Position numbers and translations under genes: made by a program. Source: Collinsella aerofaciens (GTDB lineage Bacteria; Actinomycetota; Coriobacteriia; Coriobacteriales; Coriobacteriaceae). From it: a stretch of DNA of 48,773 nucleotides. This document shows positions 1-8,688 of the stretch, piece after piece. The notes under the pieces are model-generated. The model had not been told where the DNA came from. It ran no database searches and saw only the letters and a program-made list of their open reading frames with translations. Numbering within the stretch: the stretch's first letter is position 1; every line of letters begins with the position of its first letter. The stretch is from contig JAJXHK010000012.1 in NCBI GenBank assembly GCA_021639365.1, forward strand, positions 1-48,773, given 5' to 3'.

Positions 1-599
1 AGCACGCCGCCGAGATCGAGGACATGGGCAAGATCAAGGCCGACCTCATCGAGCACGTCATCACCCCGGTCATGGCCGCCGAGAACATGCCGTGGGACAA
101 CGCGGACATCTACGTGAACCCTACCGGTCGCTTTGTCGTAGGCGGCCCCATGGGCGACACGGGCCTGACCGGCCGCAAGATCATCGTCGACACCTACGGC
201 GGCTACGGCCGTCACGGCGGCGGCGCCTTTAGCGGCAAGGACTGCACCAAGGTTGACCGCTCCGCCGCGTATGCCGCGCGCTGGGTCGCTAAGAACGTGG
301 TCGCCGCCGGTCTGGCCGACCGCTGCGAAGTCGAGCTTGCCTACGCCATCGGCGTTTCCAAGCCCCTCTCAATCATGGTCGACACCTTCGGTACCGCGAA
401 TGTTGCCGAGGACAAGATCGTCGAGGCCGTAGAGAAGACCTTCGACCTGCGCCCAGGCGCAATCATCCGCGACCTAGACCTGCGTCGCCCCATCTACGAA
501 AAGACGGCAGCCTACGGTCACTTCGGCCGCGAAGACGCCGACTTCACCTGGGAGAATACCGACCGAGTCGAAGAACTCAAATCAGCCTGCGGACTGTAA
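1..599 (+). CDS. metK: S-adenosylmethionine synthetase, C-terminal part (cut by window start)
   Basis: This is the C-terminal half of methionine adenosyltransferase, the cytoplasmic enzyme that makes S-adenosylmethionine from methionine and ATP. The open frame runs in from the left edge (frame of base 3) with about 199 codons visible, against about 390-400 for the whole protein. Family motifs seen are NPTGRFVVGGPMGDTGLTGR, then the glycine-rich DTYGGYGRHGGGAFSGKD stretch that binds phosphate and Mg/K ions, and KVDRSAAYAARW. The C-terminal AYAIGVSKPLSI and YGHFGR segments also match. A strong intrinsic terminator follows at 641-672, so the gene ends its transcription unit. The start and N-terminal domain lie outside the window. 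Identification is secure. Confidence 0.97.
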   Translation, partial: HAAEIEDMGKIKADLIEHVITPVMAAENMPWDNADIYVNPTGRFVVGGPMGDTGLTGRKIIVDTYGGYGRHGGGAFSGKDCTKVDRSAAYAARWVAKNVVAAGLADRCEVELAYAIGVSKPLSIMVDTFGTANVAEDKIVEAVEKTFDLRPGAIIRDLDLRRPIYEKTAAYGHFGREDADFTWENTDRVEELKSACGL

Positions 600-640
600 T
601 TGGGAACCACCAAGGTCACAACACGCACACGCTTTCAAAA

Positions 641-672
641 GAAGTACCGCCCACAAGCGGTACTTCTTTTTT
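641..672 (+). terminator. Intrinsic terminator after metK
   Basis: A perfect 10-bp stem (GAAGTACCGC, six-base loop, GCGGTACTTC) is followed by a run of T. It lies 41 bases after the metK stop codon. Confidence 0.9.
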
Positions 673-733
673 ATTAATCCGGTAGTGAAGATTTTTCGAT
701 ATGAGCCTACGCTGCGTCACTAGCTAATGAATT

Positions 734-763
734 TTGCAGCACGGCACTCCAACCATGTATCCT
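734..763 (+). promoter_or_regulatory. Candidate promoter upstream of the nested-palindrome element and sdaA
   Basis: TTGCAG and TATCCT are separated by 18 bases. A transcript from here would start close to the outer arm of the element at 766-886, so the whole element would lie in the sdaA 5' leader. The match to consensus is moderate and only sequence-based. Confidence 0.35.
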
Positions 764-765
764 TA

Positions 766-886
766 GTCCCGAGGAGCGGGGCATAAGGTCGATCGCGAGT
801 TCCGCACGAGCCGGAGAGCACTTAATGTGCTCTCCGTGCGAGCAGGACTGTCCGAGCAGGCGACCTTATGCCCCGCCCCTCGGGAC
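766..886 (+). ncRNA. Nested-palindrome element, copy 1 (putative structured leader RNA of sdaA)
   Basis: An outer inverted repeat pairs 766-791 with 861-886 (25 of 26 positions). It encloses a core of about 67 nt that begins TCGCGAGTTC and contains a 9-bp hairpin (GGAGAGCAC, loop TTAAT, GTGCTCTCC at 813-835), extended by CGCAC/GTGCG. The core ends GCAGGACTGT then GAGCAG. The same core occurs on the opposite strand at 16477-16543 with a different but self-complementary outer stem. The element ends 25 bases before the sdaA ATG, just ahead of its ribosome binding site (AAGGAG at 901-906). A cis-acting RNA is my inference. A DNA cruciform, a terminator-like structure or a small mobile repeat remain possible. 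I do not recognise it as a known family with certainty. Confidence 0.6.
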
Positions 887-911
887 GACGGGATAGATTA
901 AAGGAGCACCC

Positions 912-2519
912 ATGGCAGGCAAGCCGCAAACACTAGCTACGACCTCGGCATTCGAGATCTTGGGCCCCGTCATGGTCGGTCCCAGTTCATCGCACACCGC
1001 CGGCGCCCTGCGCTGCGCCCAAGTTGCCGCCAGCCTGCTCGAGGGCCGCATCACCAAAGTCACCTTTGGTCTGTGGAACTCCTTCGCCCACACCTACCGC
1101 GGCCACGGCACCGACCGTGCGCTCGTCGCGGGCATTCTGGGCCTCGACACCGATGACGAGAACATTAAGCAGGCCTTCGACCTCGCACGCGAGCAAGGCC
1201 TCGAATATCGCTTTGACATCAAGGGCGACGACGCCTCCATCCACCCCAACACCGTCGACATCGACATGGTCGACGCCACGGGCGCCACGGCACAGGTCCG
1301 CGGCGAGAGCCTCGGCGGCGGAAAGATGCACATCAGCCGCATCAACGGCGTCGGCGTCGACATCTCGGGCATGTATTCCACGCTGTTTGTGGCACACCAG
1401 GACGTCCCCGGCGTGCTCGCAGCGCTCACGAACCTGCTCGCCTACGCCCACGTGAACATCGCCTTCTGCCGCACCTACCGCACCGAAGTGGGCGGCCAGG
1501 CCTACTCCGTCTTTGAGACCGACGGCGCCCCCGACGACACCGTCGTCCCCATGCTCCGCAAGCTCGACAATGTCGATTACGCGACCTTTATCGAGCTCCC
1601 CGGTTCTGCCTCGTCGCTCTCCCCCGGCGTCTCGGCAAAGGAAATCTTCGACGACGGCGAGCAGCTGCTCGATGCGTGCAAGGAACTGGAGCTCAACATC
1701 GGCGCCGTCATGGCCGTACGCGAGGCACGTCTGACCGGCGAGGCACACGCCATCGCCGCCATGCGCCGCGTACTCGACGTCATGCGCGAAGAGACCACAG
1801 CCCCCATTTCCAATCCGCAGCGCTCGCTCGGCGGCCTCATCGGCGGCGAGGCAAAACTTGTCGATGCCACCGGCAGCAACGACCTGAGCTCCAACTTAAT
1901 GGGCGCCGTCCAGACCGACGCCGTGGCTCGAGCCATGGCCGTGCTCGAGCGCTCAGCCACGATGGGTGTGATCGTCGCTGCCCCCACGGCAGGCTCCGCG
2001 GGCGTCGTACCCGGCTGCGTGCTGGCGCTCGCCGATCACCTCCAGCTTGACAACGAACAGGTCATGGATGCCCTCTACTGCGCCGCAGCCATCGGCCTCA
2101 ACCTCACCACGAGCGCCTGCGTCGCCGGCGCCGAGGGCGGCTGCCAGGCCGAGGTGGGAAGCGCCGCCGCCATGGCAGCCGCCGCGCTGGTGCAGCTGCT
2201 CGGCGGCACGCCCGAGCAGGCGCTCGACGCCAGTTCCATCGCGCTGAGTAACCTGCTGGGCCTCGTTTGTGACCCCGTCGGTGGCCTCGTGGAGGTGCCC
2301 TGCCAAAACCGCAACGCCATCGGTGTGGCAGCCGCCTTTAGCTCCGCACAGCTTGCCCTCGCCGGCATTAAGAGCCTGGTGCCGTTTGACCAGATGGCGC
2401 ACGTCATGCTCTCGGTGGGCCACGCGTTGCCGGCCACGCTGCGCGAGACGGCAAAGGGCGGCATCGCGCAGGCTCCGGCCGCACTTTCGGCCTGTGCAAA
2501 ATGCGGTGTGTGCGGATAG
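912..2519 (+). CDS. sdaA: L-serine dehydratase, iron-sulfur-dependent, fused beta-alpha chain
   Basis: This 535-residue cytoplasmic enzyme deaminates L-serine to pyruvate and ammonia. The beta domain comes first (about 10-140; FEILGPVMVGPSSSHTAGA). An ACT-type domain follows at about 153-205 (VAHQDVPGVLAALTNLLAYA), probably sensing serine. The alpha domain starts near 240. Family motifs in the alpha part include APTAGSAGVVPG, EGGCQAEVGSA and CDPVGGLVEVPCQNRNA, whose cysteines fit the [4Fe-4S] cluster site; a CAKCGVCG tail closes the protein. AAAGGAG lies 6 bases before the ATG. The gene stands alone between terminators, with the nested-palindrome element in its apparent leader, which may control it. 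The fused single-chain form is common in Gram-positives and actinobacteria. Confidence 0.95.
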   Translation: MAGKPQTLATTSAFEILGPVMVGPSSSHTAGALRCAQVAASLLEGRITKVTFGLWNSFAHTYRGHGTDRALVAGILGLDTDDENIKQAFDLAREQGLEYRFDIKGDDASIHPNTVDIDMVDATGATAQVRGESLGGGKMHISRINGVGVDISGMYSTLFVAHQDVPGVLAALTNLLAYAHVNIAFCRTYRTEVGGQAYSVFETDGAPDDTVVPMLRKLDNVDYATFIELPGSASSLSPGVSAKEIFDDGEQLLDACKELELNIGAVMAVREARLTGEAHAIAAMRRVLDVMREETTAPISNPQRSLGGLIGGEAKLVDATGSNDLSSNLMGAVQTDAVARAMAVLERSATMGVIVAAPTAGSAGVVPGCVLALADHLQLDNEQVMDALYCAAAIGLNLTTSACVAGAEGGCQAEVGSAAAMAAAALVQLLGGTPEQALDASSIALSNLLGLVCDPVGGLVEVPCQNRNAIGVAAAFSSAQLALAGIKSLVPFDQMAHVMLSVGHALPATLRETAKGGIAQAPAALSACAKCGVCG

Positions 2520-2537
2520 CGACAAAGGACGACTCAA

Positions 2538-2563
2538 AGGTGGGACAAATGTCCCACCTCTTT
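2538..2563 (+). terminator. Intrinsic terminator after sdaA
   Basis: A 9-bp stem AGGTGGGAC / GTCCCACCT with an AAAT loop is followed by CTTTT, 18 bases after the sdaA stop. Confidence 0.8.
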
Positions 2564-2582
2564 TGAATGCCACCGTTTCCAT

Positions 2583-2611
2583 ACCACAAACAACTGGGTA
2601 ATCGCTATAAT
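2583..2611 (+). promoter_or_regulatory. Candidate promoter of the L,D-transpeptidase gene
   Basis: A perfect TATAAT hexamer lies at 2606-2611, about 58 bases before the chosen start. The -35 region is poor, so this rests mainly on the -10 box and its place after the sdaA terminator. Confidence 0.35.
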
Positions 2612-2668
2612 GCAAGCCCAGTAAAAACACGATGAGCCGCAAGGCGAAATTCGAAGGATATGCATACG

Positions 2669-4393
2669 ATGTCGCAAAACGATCGAACTCAACTGATTCC
2701 CGATCCGCAGCAGCCGAGCAGGCACACCGGCGGCGTTCAGTCGCCGCGTCCTATCGCGCCGAGCCACGGTCAACAGCGTGGTGCAGCAAACGCTTCGCAA
2801 CGCCCGAACCAGCAGCGTAAGCAACGTCAGCAGCGCCAGGCAAACGGCAATGCGCCCAAGCAGCCCCCCACGCACGCTCGAGGCGATCGCGGCCCCGCAC
2901 GAAAACCTGTCGAGAACAATAAGTCGGGCAAAAAGACGACGTTCTTTGTCGTCCTGGGTCTTATCGTCATTGTCTATATCGTAGGCGTCGTAGCGTTTTC
3001 GCAGGTAGCCTACCCCAACACCACCATCGCCGGCGTCGACGTCTCGTTCTCCAACGCTTCGTCTGCCGCCACCAAGGTCAACTCGGCTTGGAAGCACTAT
3101 AAGCTCACCGTGACAGGCGATGACTTTAGCTGGGCCTATCAGCCCGAGTCCGATGAGCCCATCGTCGACGGCGAAGCTGCCGCAAAAGATATTATCAGCC
3201 ACAACGAAGCCTTTGTATGGCCGGTCCGCCTTGCGGAATCCTTAAGCGGCAAGACCAAAACAAACGCTAGCTCCAACGAAGTCGATCTTGATCAAGACGT
3301 CGACCTGTCCATGCTCTCCGACACCTTTGACCAAAAGCAGTTTGAGAAGGATCTGGGCGCCGCCATCGACGAGTTTAACGAGGGGCGTTCGGGCGCGTTC
3401 GAGGCCAATAGCTCCTATGACGAGCAGGCCGGCAAGTTTACCGTCGAGAAGGCGCGCTCCAACGAAAAACTCAACCGCGAGCATGTCATTAAATATGCCG
3501 AGCTCGAGCTTGCCTCGCTGGCCGAGACCGTAGATCTTTCCAAGCTCGGCAACGATGCCTATGAGCCGCTCAATGGAACGCTGACCGATGATCAGATTCA
3601 GGCTGCATGCGATGCCGCCAACAACTTCCTGGGCGTCAACGTGACCCTCAAGCTCAACGGCGAGGATGCCGGCAAGGTTGATGGCAGCTCCGTGTTGCAG
3701 TGGATCAGCTTTGCCGATCCCGCAAACCCCACGCTCGATACGTCGCAGATCAGCAGCTGGGCAGCCGAGCTCGCCAACGGCTTCAATACCGTGGGCTCCA
3801 CTCGCTGGTGGACGCGCGCCGATGGCAAGCAGTGTGCCGTCGAAGGCGGCGACTTTGGTTGGTCCATCGACAGCAGCTCGCTTGCAAAGCAGGTCGAGGA
3901 TGCCATTAACAACAAGCAGACCGGCGAAATCGAGATCAAATACTCCCAGAAAGCCGACACCTTTACCGCAAAGGGAGAGCCCGACTGGAAGGCATACGTC
4001 GATGTCGATCTGTCCGAGCAGCACGCGCGCTACTACGACGAGAGCGGCAATATCGTGTGGGAGGCCAACTTTATCTCGGGAAAGCCGGGCGAGGACGCCA
4101 CGCCCGAGGGCGTCTGGCAGATCAACAGCAACGACGGCGGCAGCACACTGATCGGAGCCAAGGACCCCGAGACCGGTAAGCCCAAATACGAGAGCCCGGT
4201 GAGCTACTGGATGCCGTTTGAGGGCAACATGATCGGCTTCCACGATGCCACCTGGCAAAACGACAAGAGCTTTGACGACCCCAACTCCTACAAGTGGTGC
4301 GGCAGCCACGGTTGCATCAACCTGCGCCTGGCCGACGCCAAGGCACTTCACGACTGCATCAAAGTCGGCCTGTGCGTGGTTGTCCACTCATAG
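2669..4393 (+). CDS. L,D-transpeptidase (YkuD fold) with putative peptidoglycan-binding domains
   Basis: This 574-residue envelope enzyme probably makes 3-3 cross-links in peptidoglycan or anchors molecules to it. Residues 1-90 are a cytoplasmic Gln/Arg/Pro-rich tail, 91-111 a single membrane segment, and the rest is extracellular. The middle, about 115-445, resembles the repeated peptidoglycan-binding domain found in YoaR/ErfK-type proteins. The C-terminal YkuD domain (about 450-574) has the upstream histidine in GFHDATW and the catalytic SHGC at 546-549, followed by INLR. The ATG at 2669 is preferred because GAAGGAT lies about 9 bases upstream; the in-frame ATG at 2660 is too close to that site. 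Catalytic residues look intact. Confidence 0.9.
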   Translation: MSQNDRTQLIPDPQQPSRHTGGVQSPRPIAPSHGQQRGAANASQRPNQQRKQRQQRQANGNAPKQPPTHARGDRGPARKPVENNKSGKKTTFFVVLGLIVIVYIVGVVAFSQVAYPNTTIAGVDVSFSNASSAATKVNSAWKHYKLTVTGDDFSWAYQPESDEPIVDGEAAAKDIISHNEAFVWPVRLAESLSGKTKTNASSNEVDLDQDVDLSMLSDTFDQKQFEKDLGAAIDEFNEGRSGAFEANSSYDEQAGKFTVEKARSNEKLNREHVIKYAELELASLAETVDLSKLGNDAYEPLNGTLTDDQIQAACDAANNFLGVNVTLKLNGEDAGKVDGSSVLQWISFADPANPTLDTSQISSWAAELANGFNTVGSTRWWTRADGKQCAVEGGDFGWSIDSSSLAKQVEDAINNKQTGEIEIKYSQKADTFTAKGEPDWKAYVDVDLSEQHARYYDESGNIVWEANFISGKPGEDATPEGVWQINSNDGGSTLIGAKDPETGKPKYESPVSYWMPFEGNMIGFHDATWQNDKSFDDPNSYKWCGSHGCINLRLADAKALHDCIKVGLCVVVHS

Positions 4394-4463
4394 TGCAACG
4401 CGCGCATTCCTACAACGTGGAACCGCTGCGACCAATCTAACAGTTCCGAAAGAAACCGTTCTA

Positions 4464-4489
4464 TGCGCCCACCCCAACCGGTGGGCGCA
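4464..4489 (+). terminator. Hairpin between the transpeptidase gene and the efflux operon
   Basis: A perfect 10-bp stem TGCGCCCACC / GGTGGGCGCA with a six-base loop. Only a short, broken AT-rich stretch follows rather than a clean T run, so termination may be partial. Confidence 0.5.
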
Positions 4490-4525
4490 TATACTTATCA
4501 AGGTTATTTCTATAAAGGAGACGCT

Positions 4526-5947
4526 ATGCCGAATGTCCCCACGATCACCCCGGGCCCGGATGATACCGAGCACACGCCCGAAGGTGCCACCGAAACGATT
4601 CCTCTGATTACAAACGCACACACCGACAAGCAGAGCGGACGCACGAACGATGCGGCCGAGATATCCGATGAAGAGGCATATGCCAAGCTCAAGGCAAAAC
4701 GTGCCGAACGTCGACGCAAAAAGCTGATTCGACGCGGTATTGCCGCCGGCATCGTGGGTGCCATCGCGCTCATTGCCATTGTCGCAACCCTGGTTATCAA
4801 TGCGCAGCCTCAGGGCGCTAGCGGGCCTGTAACCGACATGGTGACCGAGGGCACGTTTACCACAACGGTCGAGGCGAAAGGCCAGCTCAAACCCATTTCG
4901 TCCTCAGTGGTCTCCCCTTCTGTTGACGGCACGGTCGATTCGATCAACGTGCAGGCAGGCCAATCCGTCAACGAGGGCGACGTGCTCATGACCATTAAAA
5001 ACGACGAGCTCGATCGCAACGTTGCCGAGGCGCAGCGTGCAGTTGCAGCCGCTCAGGAAGACCTCGCCAACGCACAGAAAACCGCAGCCGCCGCGCAGGC
5101 CACCCCAACGACGGACGTCGATGGAGCTTCAACAGCGGCTGGCATCTCCGCCGCATCAGCGGACACGAACGCCGTATCGGCCGCTCAGCGCAGTCTCGCA
5201 TCGGCCCAGGCAAACCTCGATCAGGCGAACGCCAAGGCCGCCAGCCGTACGGTAACGGCCCCGAGCTCGGGCAGCATCGTGGAGCTCAACGCCAAGGTGG
5301 GCGCTACGGTAACAGGCGGCATGATCATGGGTGAAAGCGATACAGGCGGCGGCAAGCAGTGCATGCAGATCGCCGACCTGTCCAAAATGAAGGTGACCGT
5401 GCAGGTGGGCGAAAAGGACATCGCCAAGATCGCCGTTGGGCAGAACGCCAACGTCACATATCCCGCGTTTCCCGATATCGTGAGCCAGGGCACCGTCACG
5501 GCTATCGCCTCGGTGGCAAACTCTGACTCCGGCTCCGGTAGCGGCGGCAGCGTGACCTTTAACGTCGACATCCTCATCGAAGCACCCGACAGTCGCCTTA
5601 AGCCGGGTATGACTGCCGAGGTCTCGGTAGTGACCGAGAAGCTCGACGACGTGGTTATGGTGCCGACCATGGCGCTGATGACCGAAGATAGCGAGCACTA
5701 TTACGTCAATCTGGCCACCGATTCGGAAGGCAAGAAGACGCGCCGCGTGAAGGTGACCGTCGTGACGCAAAACGACAACGAGGCTGTAGTTGGTAAGACG
5801 CAGGTCAAGCGCGACGACCAGGGCAACGAGATCAACCCAGACGTCCCGGTTACCAAGTTACGCGACGGCGACACCATCGTGACGGATACCGGCACAGGCA
5901 TGACGGCAGACGGCGGCGACAACATGCCTGCCGACGAGGGCAAGTAA
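4526..5947 (+). CDS. Efflux adaptor protein (HlyD/MacA family)
   Basis: This 473-residue membrane fusion protein is the partner of the ABC ATPase and permease that follow. Residues 1-70 are cytoplasmic with a basic ERRRKKLIRR patch, and a membrane anchor spans about 71-92. A lipoyl/biotinyl-like hairpin lies at about 115-160 (SPSVDGTVDSINVQAGQS). An Ala/Gln-rich helical hairpin follows at about 160-240, then beta-barrel and membrane-proximal domains. AAAGGAG at 4514-4520 fixes the start at 4526; an upstream in-frame ATG at 4463 falls in the terminator hairpin. The stop overlaps the next ATG by one base, so the genes are translationally coupled. In Gram-positives such adaptors work without an outer-membrane channel. 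The substrate is unknown. Confidence 0.9.
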   Translation: MPNVPTITPGPDDTEHTPEGATETIPLITNAHTDKQSGRTNDAAEISDEEAYAKLKAKRAERRRKKLIRRGIAAGIVGAIALIAIVATLVINAQPQGASGPVTDMVTEGTFTTTVEAKGQLKPISSSVVSPSVDGTVDSINVQAGQSVNEGDVLMTIKNDELDRNVAEAQRAVAAAQEDLANAQKTAAAAQATPTTDVDGASTAAGISAASADTNAVSAAQRSLASAQANLDQANAKAASRTVTAPSSGSIVELNAKVGATVTGGMIMGESDTGGGKQCMQIADLSKMKVTVQVGEKDIAKIAVGQNANVTYPAFPDIVSQGTVTAIASVANSDSGSGSGGSVTFNVDILIEAPDSRLKPGMTAEVSVVTEKLDDVVMVPTMALMTEDSEHYYVNLATDSEGKKTRRVKVTVVTQNDNEAVVGKTQVKRDDQGNEINPDVPVTKLRDGDTIVTDTGTGMTADGGDNMPADEGK

Positions 5948-6720
5948 TGCGTCCCGTCATCGACATCCGCAACGTGCACCGCATCTTTGAGAGCGAGGCC
6001 GGTTGCGCCCACATCCTGCATAACGTAAGCCTGGCAGTAGATCCCGGTGAGTTCGTCGCCATCACCGGCCCCTCGGGCTCGGGCAAGTCGACACTCATGA
6101 ACATCCTGGGCTGCCTGGACAAACCGACGGCGGGCGATTACTTCCTGCAAGGGATCAACGTTGCCGAGCTTGACGATGACGAGCTCACCGAAGTTCGCGC
6201 CCTGAGCATTGGCTTTGTCTTTCAGAGCTTCAACCTGCTGCCGCGCCTGTCTGTTATCGAAAACGTCATGCTGCCGCTGGCCTACACCAATGTGCCCCGA
6301 AGCCAGCGGGAAATGCGCGCCGTGCACGCGCTGCAGGCTGTCACACTGCCCGTCGACCACTGGGACCACCGCATATCCGAGCTCTCGGGCGGCCAGATGC
6401 AGCGCGTCGCAATCGCGCGCGCCCTCGTCAATGACCCGCCCATCATCCTGGCCGACGAGCCAACGGGAAACCTGGACTCCGCCACTGGAGCGCTTGTGAT
6501 GGAGACCTTCCATAAGCTCCAGAAGCGCGGCAAAACCATCGTGCTTATCACACACGACCCCGGCATCGCCGCCGAGGCCGACCGTGCCGTGACCATCCGC
6601 GACGGTCGCATTCACGACGGCGCGTATATTCCACATGCACCGCGGACCCTGCGCAGTGCCGTAGATAGCCTGCCCATGATTTCCGCCTCCGCCAACCCGC
6701 CGAAAGGAGTGGTGGCATGA
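5947..6720 (+). CDS. ABC transporter ATP-binding protein (MacB/LolD type)
   Basis: This 257-residue ATPase powers the neighbouring permease. Walker A is GPSGSGKST at 41-49, the Q-loop is in VFQSFNLLPR, the signature LSGGQ is at 146-150, Walker B is ILADEP at 167-172 with the D-loop NLDSATG, and the switch histidine is H203. All nucleotide-binding motifs are complete. It overlaps the adaptor gene by one base and the permease gene by four (ATGA). The family exports peptides, lipids, antibiotics or lipoproteins, and the sequence does not tell which. The extra C-terminal 35-40 residues after the histidine region have no recognised function. Confidence 0.95.
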   Translation: MRPVIDIRNVHRIFESEAGCAHILHNVSLAVDPGEFVAITGPSGSGKSTLMNILGCLDKPTAGDYFLQGINVAELDDDELTEVRALSIGFVFQSFNLLPRLSVIENVMLPLAYTNVPRSQREMRAVHALQAVTLPVDHWDHRISELSGGQMQRVAIARALVNDPPIILADEPTGNLDSATGALVMETFHKLQKRGKTIVLITHDPGIAAEADRAVTIRDGRIHDGAYIPHAPRTLRSAVDSLPMISASANPPKGVVA

Positions 6721-7931
6721 GCGCCCGCGACCTCATCCAGGAAGCCCTTCACTCGCTCGAGGCCAACAAGGGGCGCAGCCTGCTCACCATCCTGGGCATT
6801 GTCATCGGCATCGCCTCAGTCATTGCAATGACCTCGCTCATCGGCGGCATCCAAAACAGCCTGGTCAACAGCCTGGGCCTCAATGCGGCACGCATGGTGC
6901 AAATCTATTCGTCGCAAGAACTCACCGAGTCGGACATCGAGAAGCTTCAAAAACTGGTGCCGCAGATAGAGCAGATCGGCATTGTCGACAGCGCGTATAC
7001 CGAGTACAAGACCGGCGATAAAAGCTATACCGTCATGGCACAGGGTGTCGATAGCGACATGCTCGACGCCGTGGGGGCCAGCAAGCTCGTTGCGGGGCGT
7101 GTCTATTCACAGGCAGAGTCCCAATCAGGCTCACGCGTGGCGCTCATCAGCCGCGGCGGCGCCGATCAGCTTTACGGCAACGAACAGGATGCGCTGGGGA
7201 AAACCATCAAGGTGTCCAACGGCGAGGTGCAGATTGTAGGCGTGATTGATGGCGGCAGCGACTCCATGGGCTCGCTCACATTGTATATGCCACGTGAAAC
7301 CATCGCCGGGCTGTTTGGCGACGAGAATCCTTCATTCCCCAGCGTGACGGCACTTGCCGCCGAGGGCACGGACATGGATGAGCTTTGTAAGACCATCGAG
7401 TCCAAGGTGCGCGCGATGAAGGGCATCTCGGAGGATGATGAGTACGACAGCGTATCGGCGACCTCCATGAAAAGCGCCATCGATGCACTCAACTCGTTTA
7501 TGGGCGCCTTCTCGCTCATCATGGGCGCTGTCGCCAGTATCTCACTGCTTGTCGGCGGAATCGGCATTATGAATATGATGCTTACCAACGTGACTGAGCG
7601 CATCCGCGAGATCGGTATTCGCCGTGCCTTGGGCGCCAGTCGCCGCGATATCACCGCGCAGTTTTTGGCCGAGTCCTCGGCGCTGTGCGTCACCGGTGGC
7701 CTGCTGGGTGTCCTGATTGGCTATCTGCTGGCCTGGGGCCTCGCGATGTTTGCCGCAGGATCAGGGGTTCTCAACGAGCTCGGTGCCAGTGGGCAGATCA
7801 CACCGAGCTTTTCAATCGCCACGGTGCTGCTGGCCTTCGGCGTCTCCGTCGGCATCGGCGTAATCTTTGGCTTCTACCCCGCTCGCCGCGCGGCAAAGCT
7901 CAACCCGGTGGAGTGCCTACGCTACCAGTAA
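6717..7931 (+). CDS. ABC transporter permease (MacB/FtsX type)
   Basis: This 404-residue inner-membrane permease has one N-terminal membrane helix (about 20-42, SLLTILGIVIGIASVIAM), a large extracellular MacB-like core domain (about 45-275), and three further helices toward the C-terminus. The conserved cytoplasmic ITERIREIGIRRALGA-type coupling segment appears here as VTERIREIGIRRALGASRRD before the last two helices. The start is set by the four-base ATGA overlap with the ATPase gene and the GAAAGGAG site upstream. It is the last gene of the adaptor-ATPase-permease operon. A long inverted repeat follows before the convergent TetR gene. Confidence 0.95.
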   Translation: MSARDLIQEALHSLEANKGRSLLTILGIVIGIASVIAMTSLIGGIQNSLVNSLGLNAARMVQIYSSQELTESDIEKLQKLVPQIEQIGIVDSAYTEYKTGDKSYTVMAQGVDSDMLDAVGASKLVAGRVYSQAESQSGSRVALISRGGADQLYGNEQDALGKTIKVSNGEVQIVGVIDGGSDSMGSLTLYMPRETIAGLFGDENPSFPSVTALAAEGTDMDELCKTIESKVRAMKGISEDDEYDSVSATSMKSAIDALNSFMGAFSLIMGAVASISLLVGGIGIMNMMLTNVTERIREIGIRRALGASRRDITAQFLAESSALCVTGGLLGVLIGYLLAWGLAMFAAGSGVLNELGASGQITPSFSIATVLLAFGVSVGIGVIFGFYPARRAAKLNPVECLRYQ

Positions 7932-7945
7932 GCCACCACCAACAA

Positions 7946-8010
7946 GTTGCGGTGAAATAGGGACCATTTGGGCTGTTAAAAGGCCTATTCAGTCCCTATT
8001 TCACCGCAAC
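7946..8010. terminator. Long perfect inverted repeat between convergent genes
   Basis: Two perfect 19-bp arms (7946-7964 and 7992-8010; GTTGCGGTGAAATAGGGAC and its complement) enclose 27 bases. They sit between the permease stop and the end of the convergent TetR gene. No clear T run is adjacent, so it could be a bidirectional transcription block or an intergenic repeat rather than a standard terminator. Confidence 0.55.
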
Positions 8011-8033
8011 TCAGGGGGGGTAAGGCGCAAGTG

Positions 8034-8645
8034 CTATTCGAAACGAGATTCCAGACTCGAAAGGCCGCTCAACGTCAGATTATTAGCAACCTCCGAGACG
8101 CGCTCGATAGGAACCGAGCCATCGGACAATGCCCACGTGCGATAGATGCCGATGATACCCGACAGCAGAAACGCCAGATAGTAGTCGAACATCTCGTCCT
8201 TGAGACCTTGGGGCAGCAGATCGCGCTCGGCAATCTCGTGTTCGAGCGGCGCACGAAGACGAGCCATGAAATCATCGAGCGGAATGTTCTCGATCAGCTG
8301 ACGATTGAGCACCAGGTTGTTGCACAGTGCCTCGTTAACGGTTTTAAAGAAGGTCGCCGCCGCGCCCAGGGCGCGCTCGTTGGTGTCGCCGTCCATGGAG
8401 ACAAGCGTTTTCTCGACCGAGTCGACAATCATCTCCACCACATCGACGGCAATGGCATCGAGCAAGCCATCAACCGTACCAAAGTGAACGTAAAAGGTCT
8501 TGCGGTCGACATTGGCCTCGCGCGCGATGGCACTCACCGTAATGTCTGCCAGCGGCTTTTCCATGAGCAGGCGCTCGAAAGCGGAAAGGATGGCATTGCG
8601 GCTGCGAACGATGCGGCGATCAAGACGCGGTTTGCTGGTGTCCAT
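8034..8645 (-). CDS. TetR/AcrR-family transcriptional regulator
   Basis: This 203-residue regulator carries an N-terminal helix-turn-helix (about 10-58; ITVSAIAREANVDRKTFYVHF) typical of TetR repressors. The C-terminal ligand domain has no recognisable specificity. The ATG at 8645 is chosen because GAAGGGA lies 7 bases upstream; the in-frame ATG at 8672 would overlap that site. It is convergent with the efflux operon and lies downstream of the flippase-like gene on the same strand. Regulation of either neighbour is plausible but unproven. An inverted repeat at 8689-8712, in front of the gene, could be its own operator. Confidence 0.9.
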   Translation of the reverse strand: MDTSKPRLDRRIVRSRNAILSAFERLLMEKPLADITVSAIAREANVDRKTFYVHFGTVDGLLDAIAVDVVEMIVDSVEKTLVSMDGDTNERALGAAATFFKTVNEALCNNLVLNRQLIENIPLDDFMARLRAPLEHEIAERDLLPQGLKDEMFDYYLAFLLSGIIGIYRTWALSDGSVPIERVSEVANNLTLSGLSSLESRFE

Positions 8646-8688
8646 GGACGTGTCCCTTCGATATGCGGGCATTCATCAACAGATGAGA

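Noticed and set aside
766..886. Classification of the nested-palindrome element as an insertion-sequence-derived MITE
   Set aside because: The outer arms are not conserved between copies, which a MITE's terminal repeats would be, while the internal core is. No target-site duplication is visible. It is not fully excluded.
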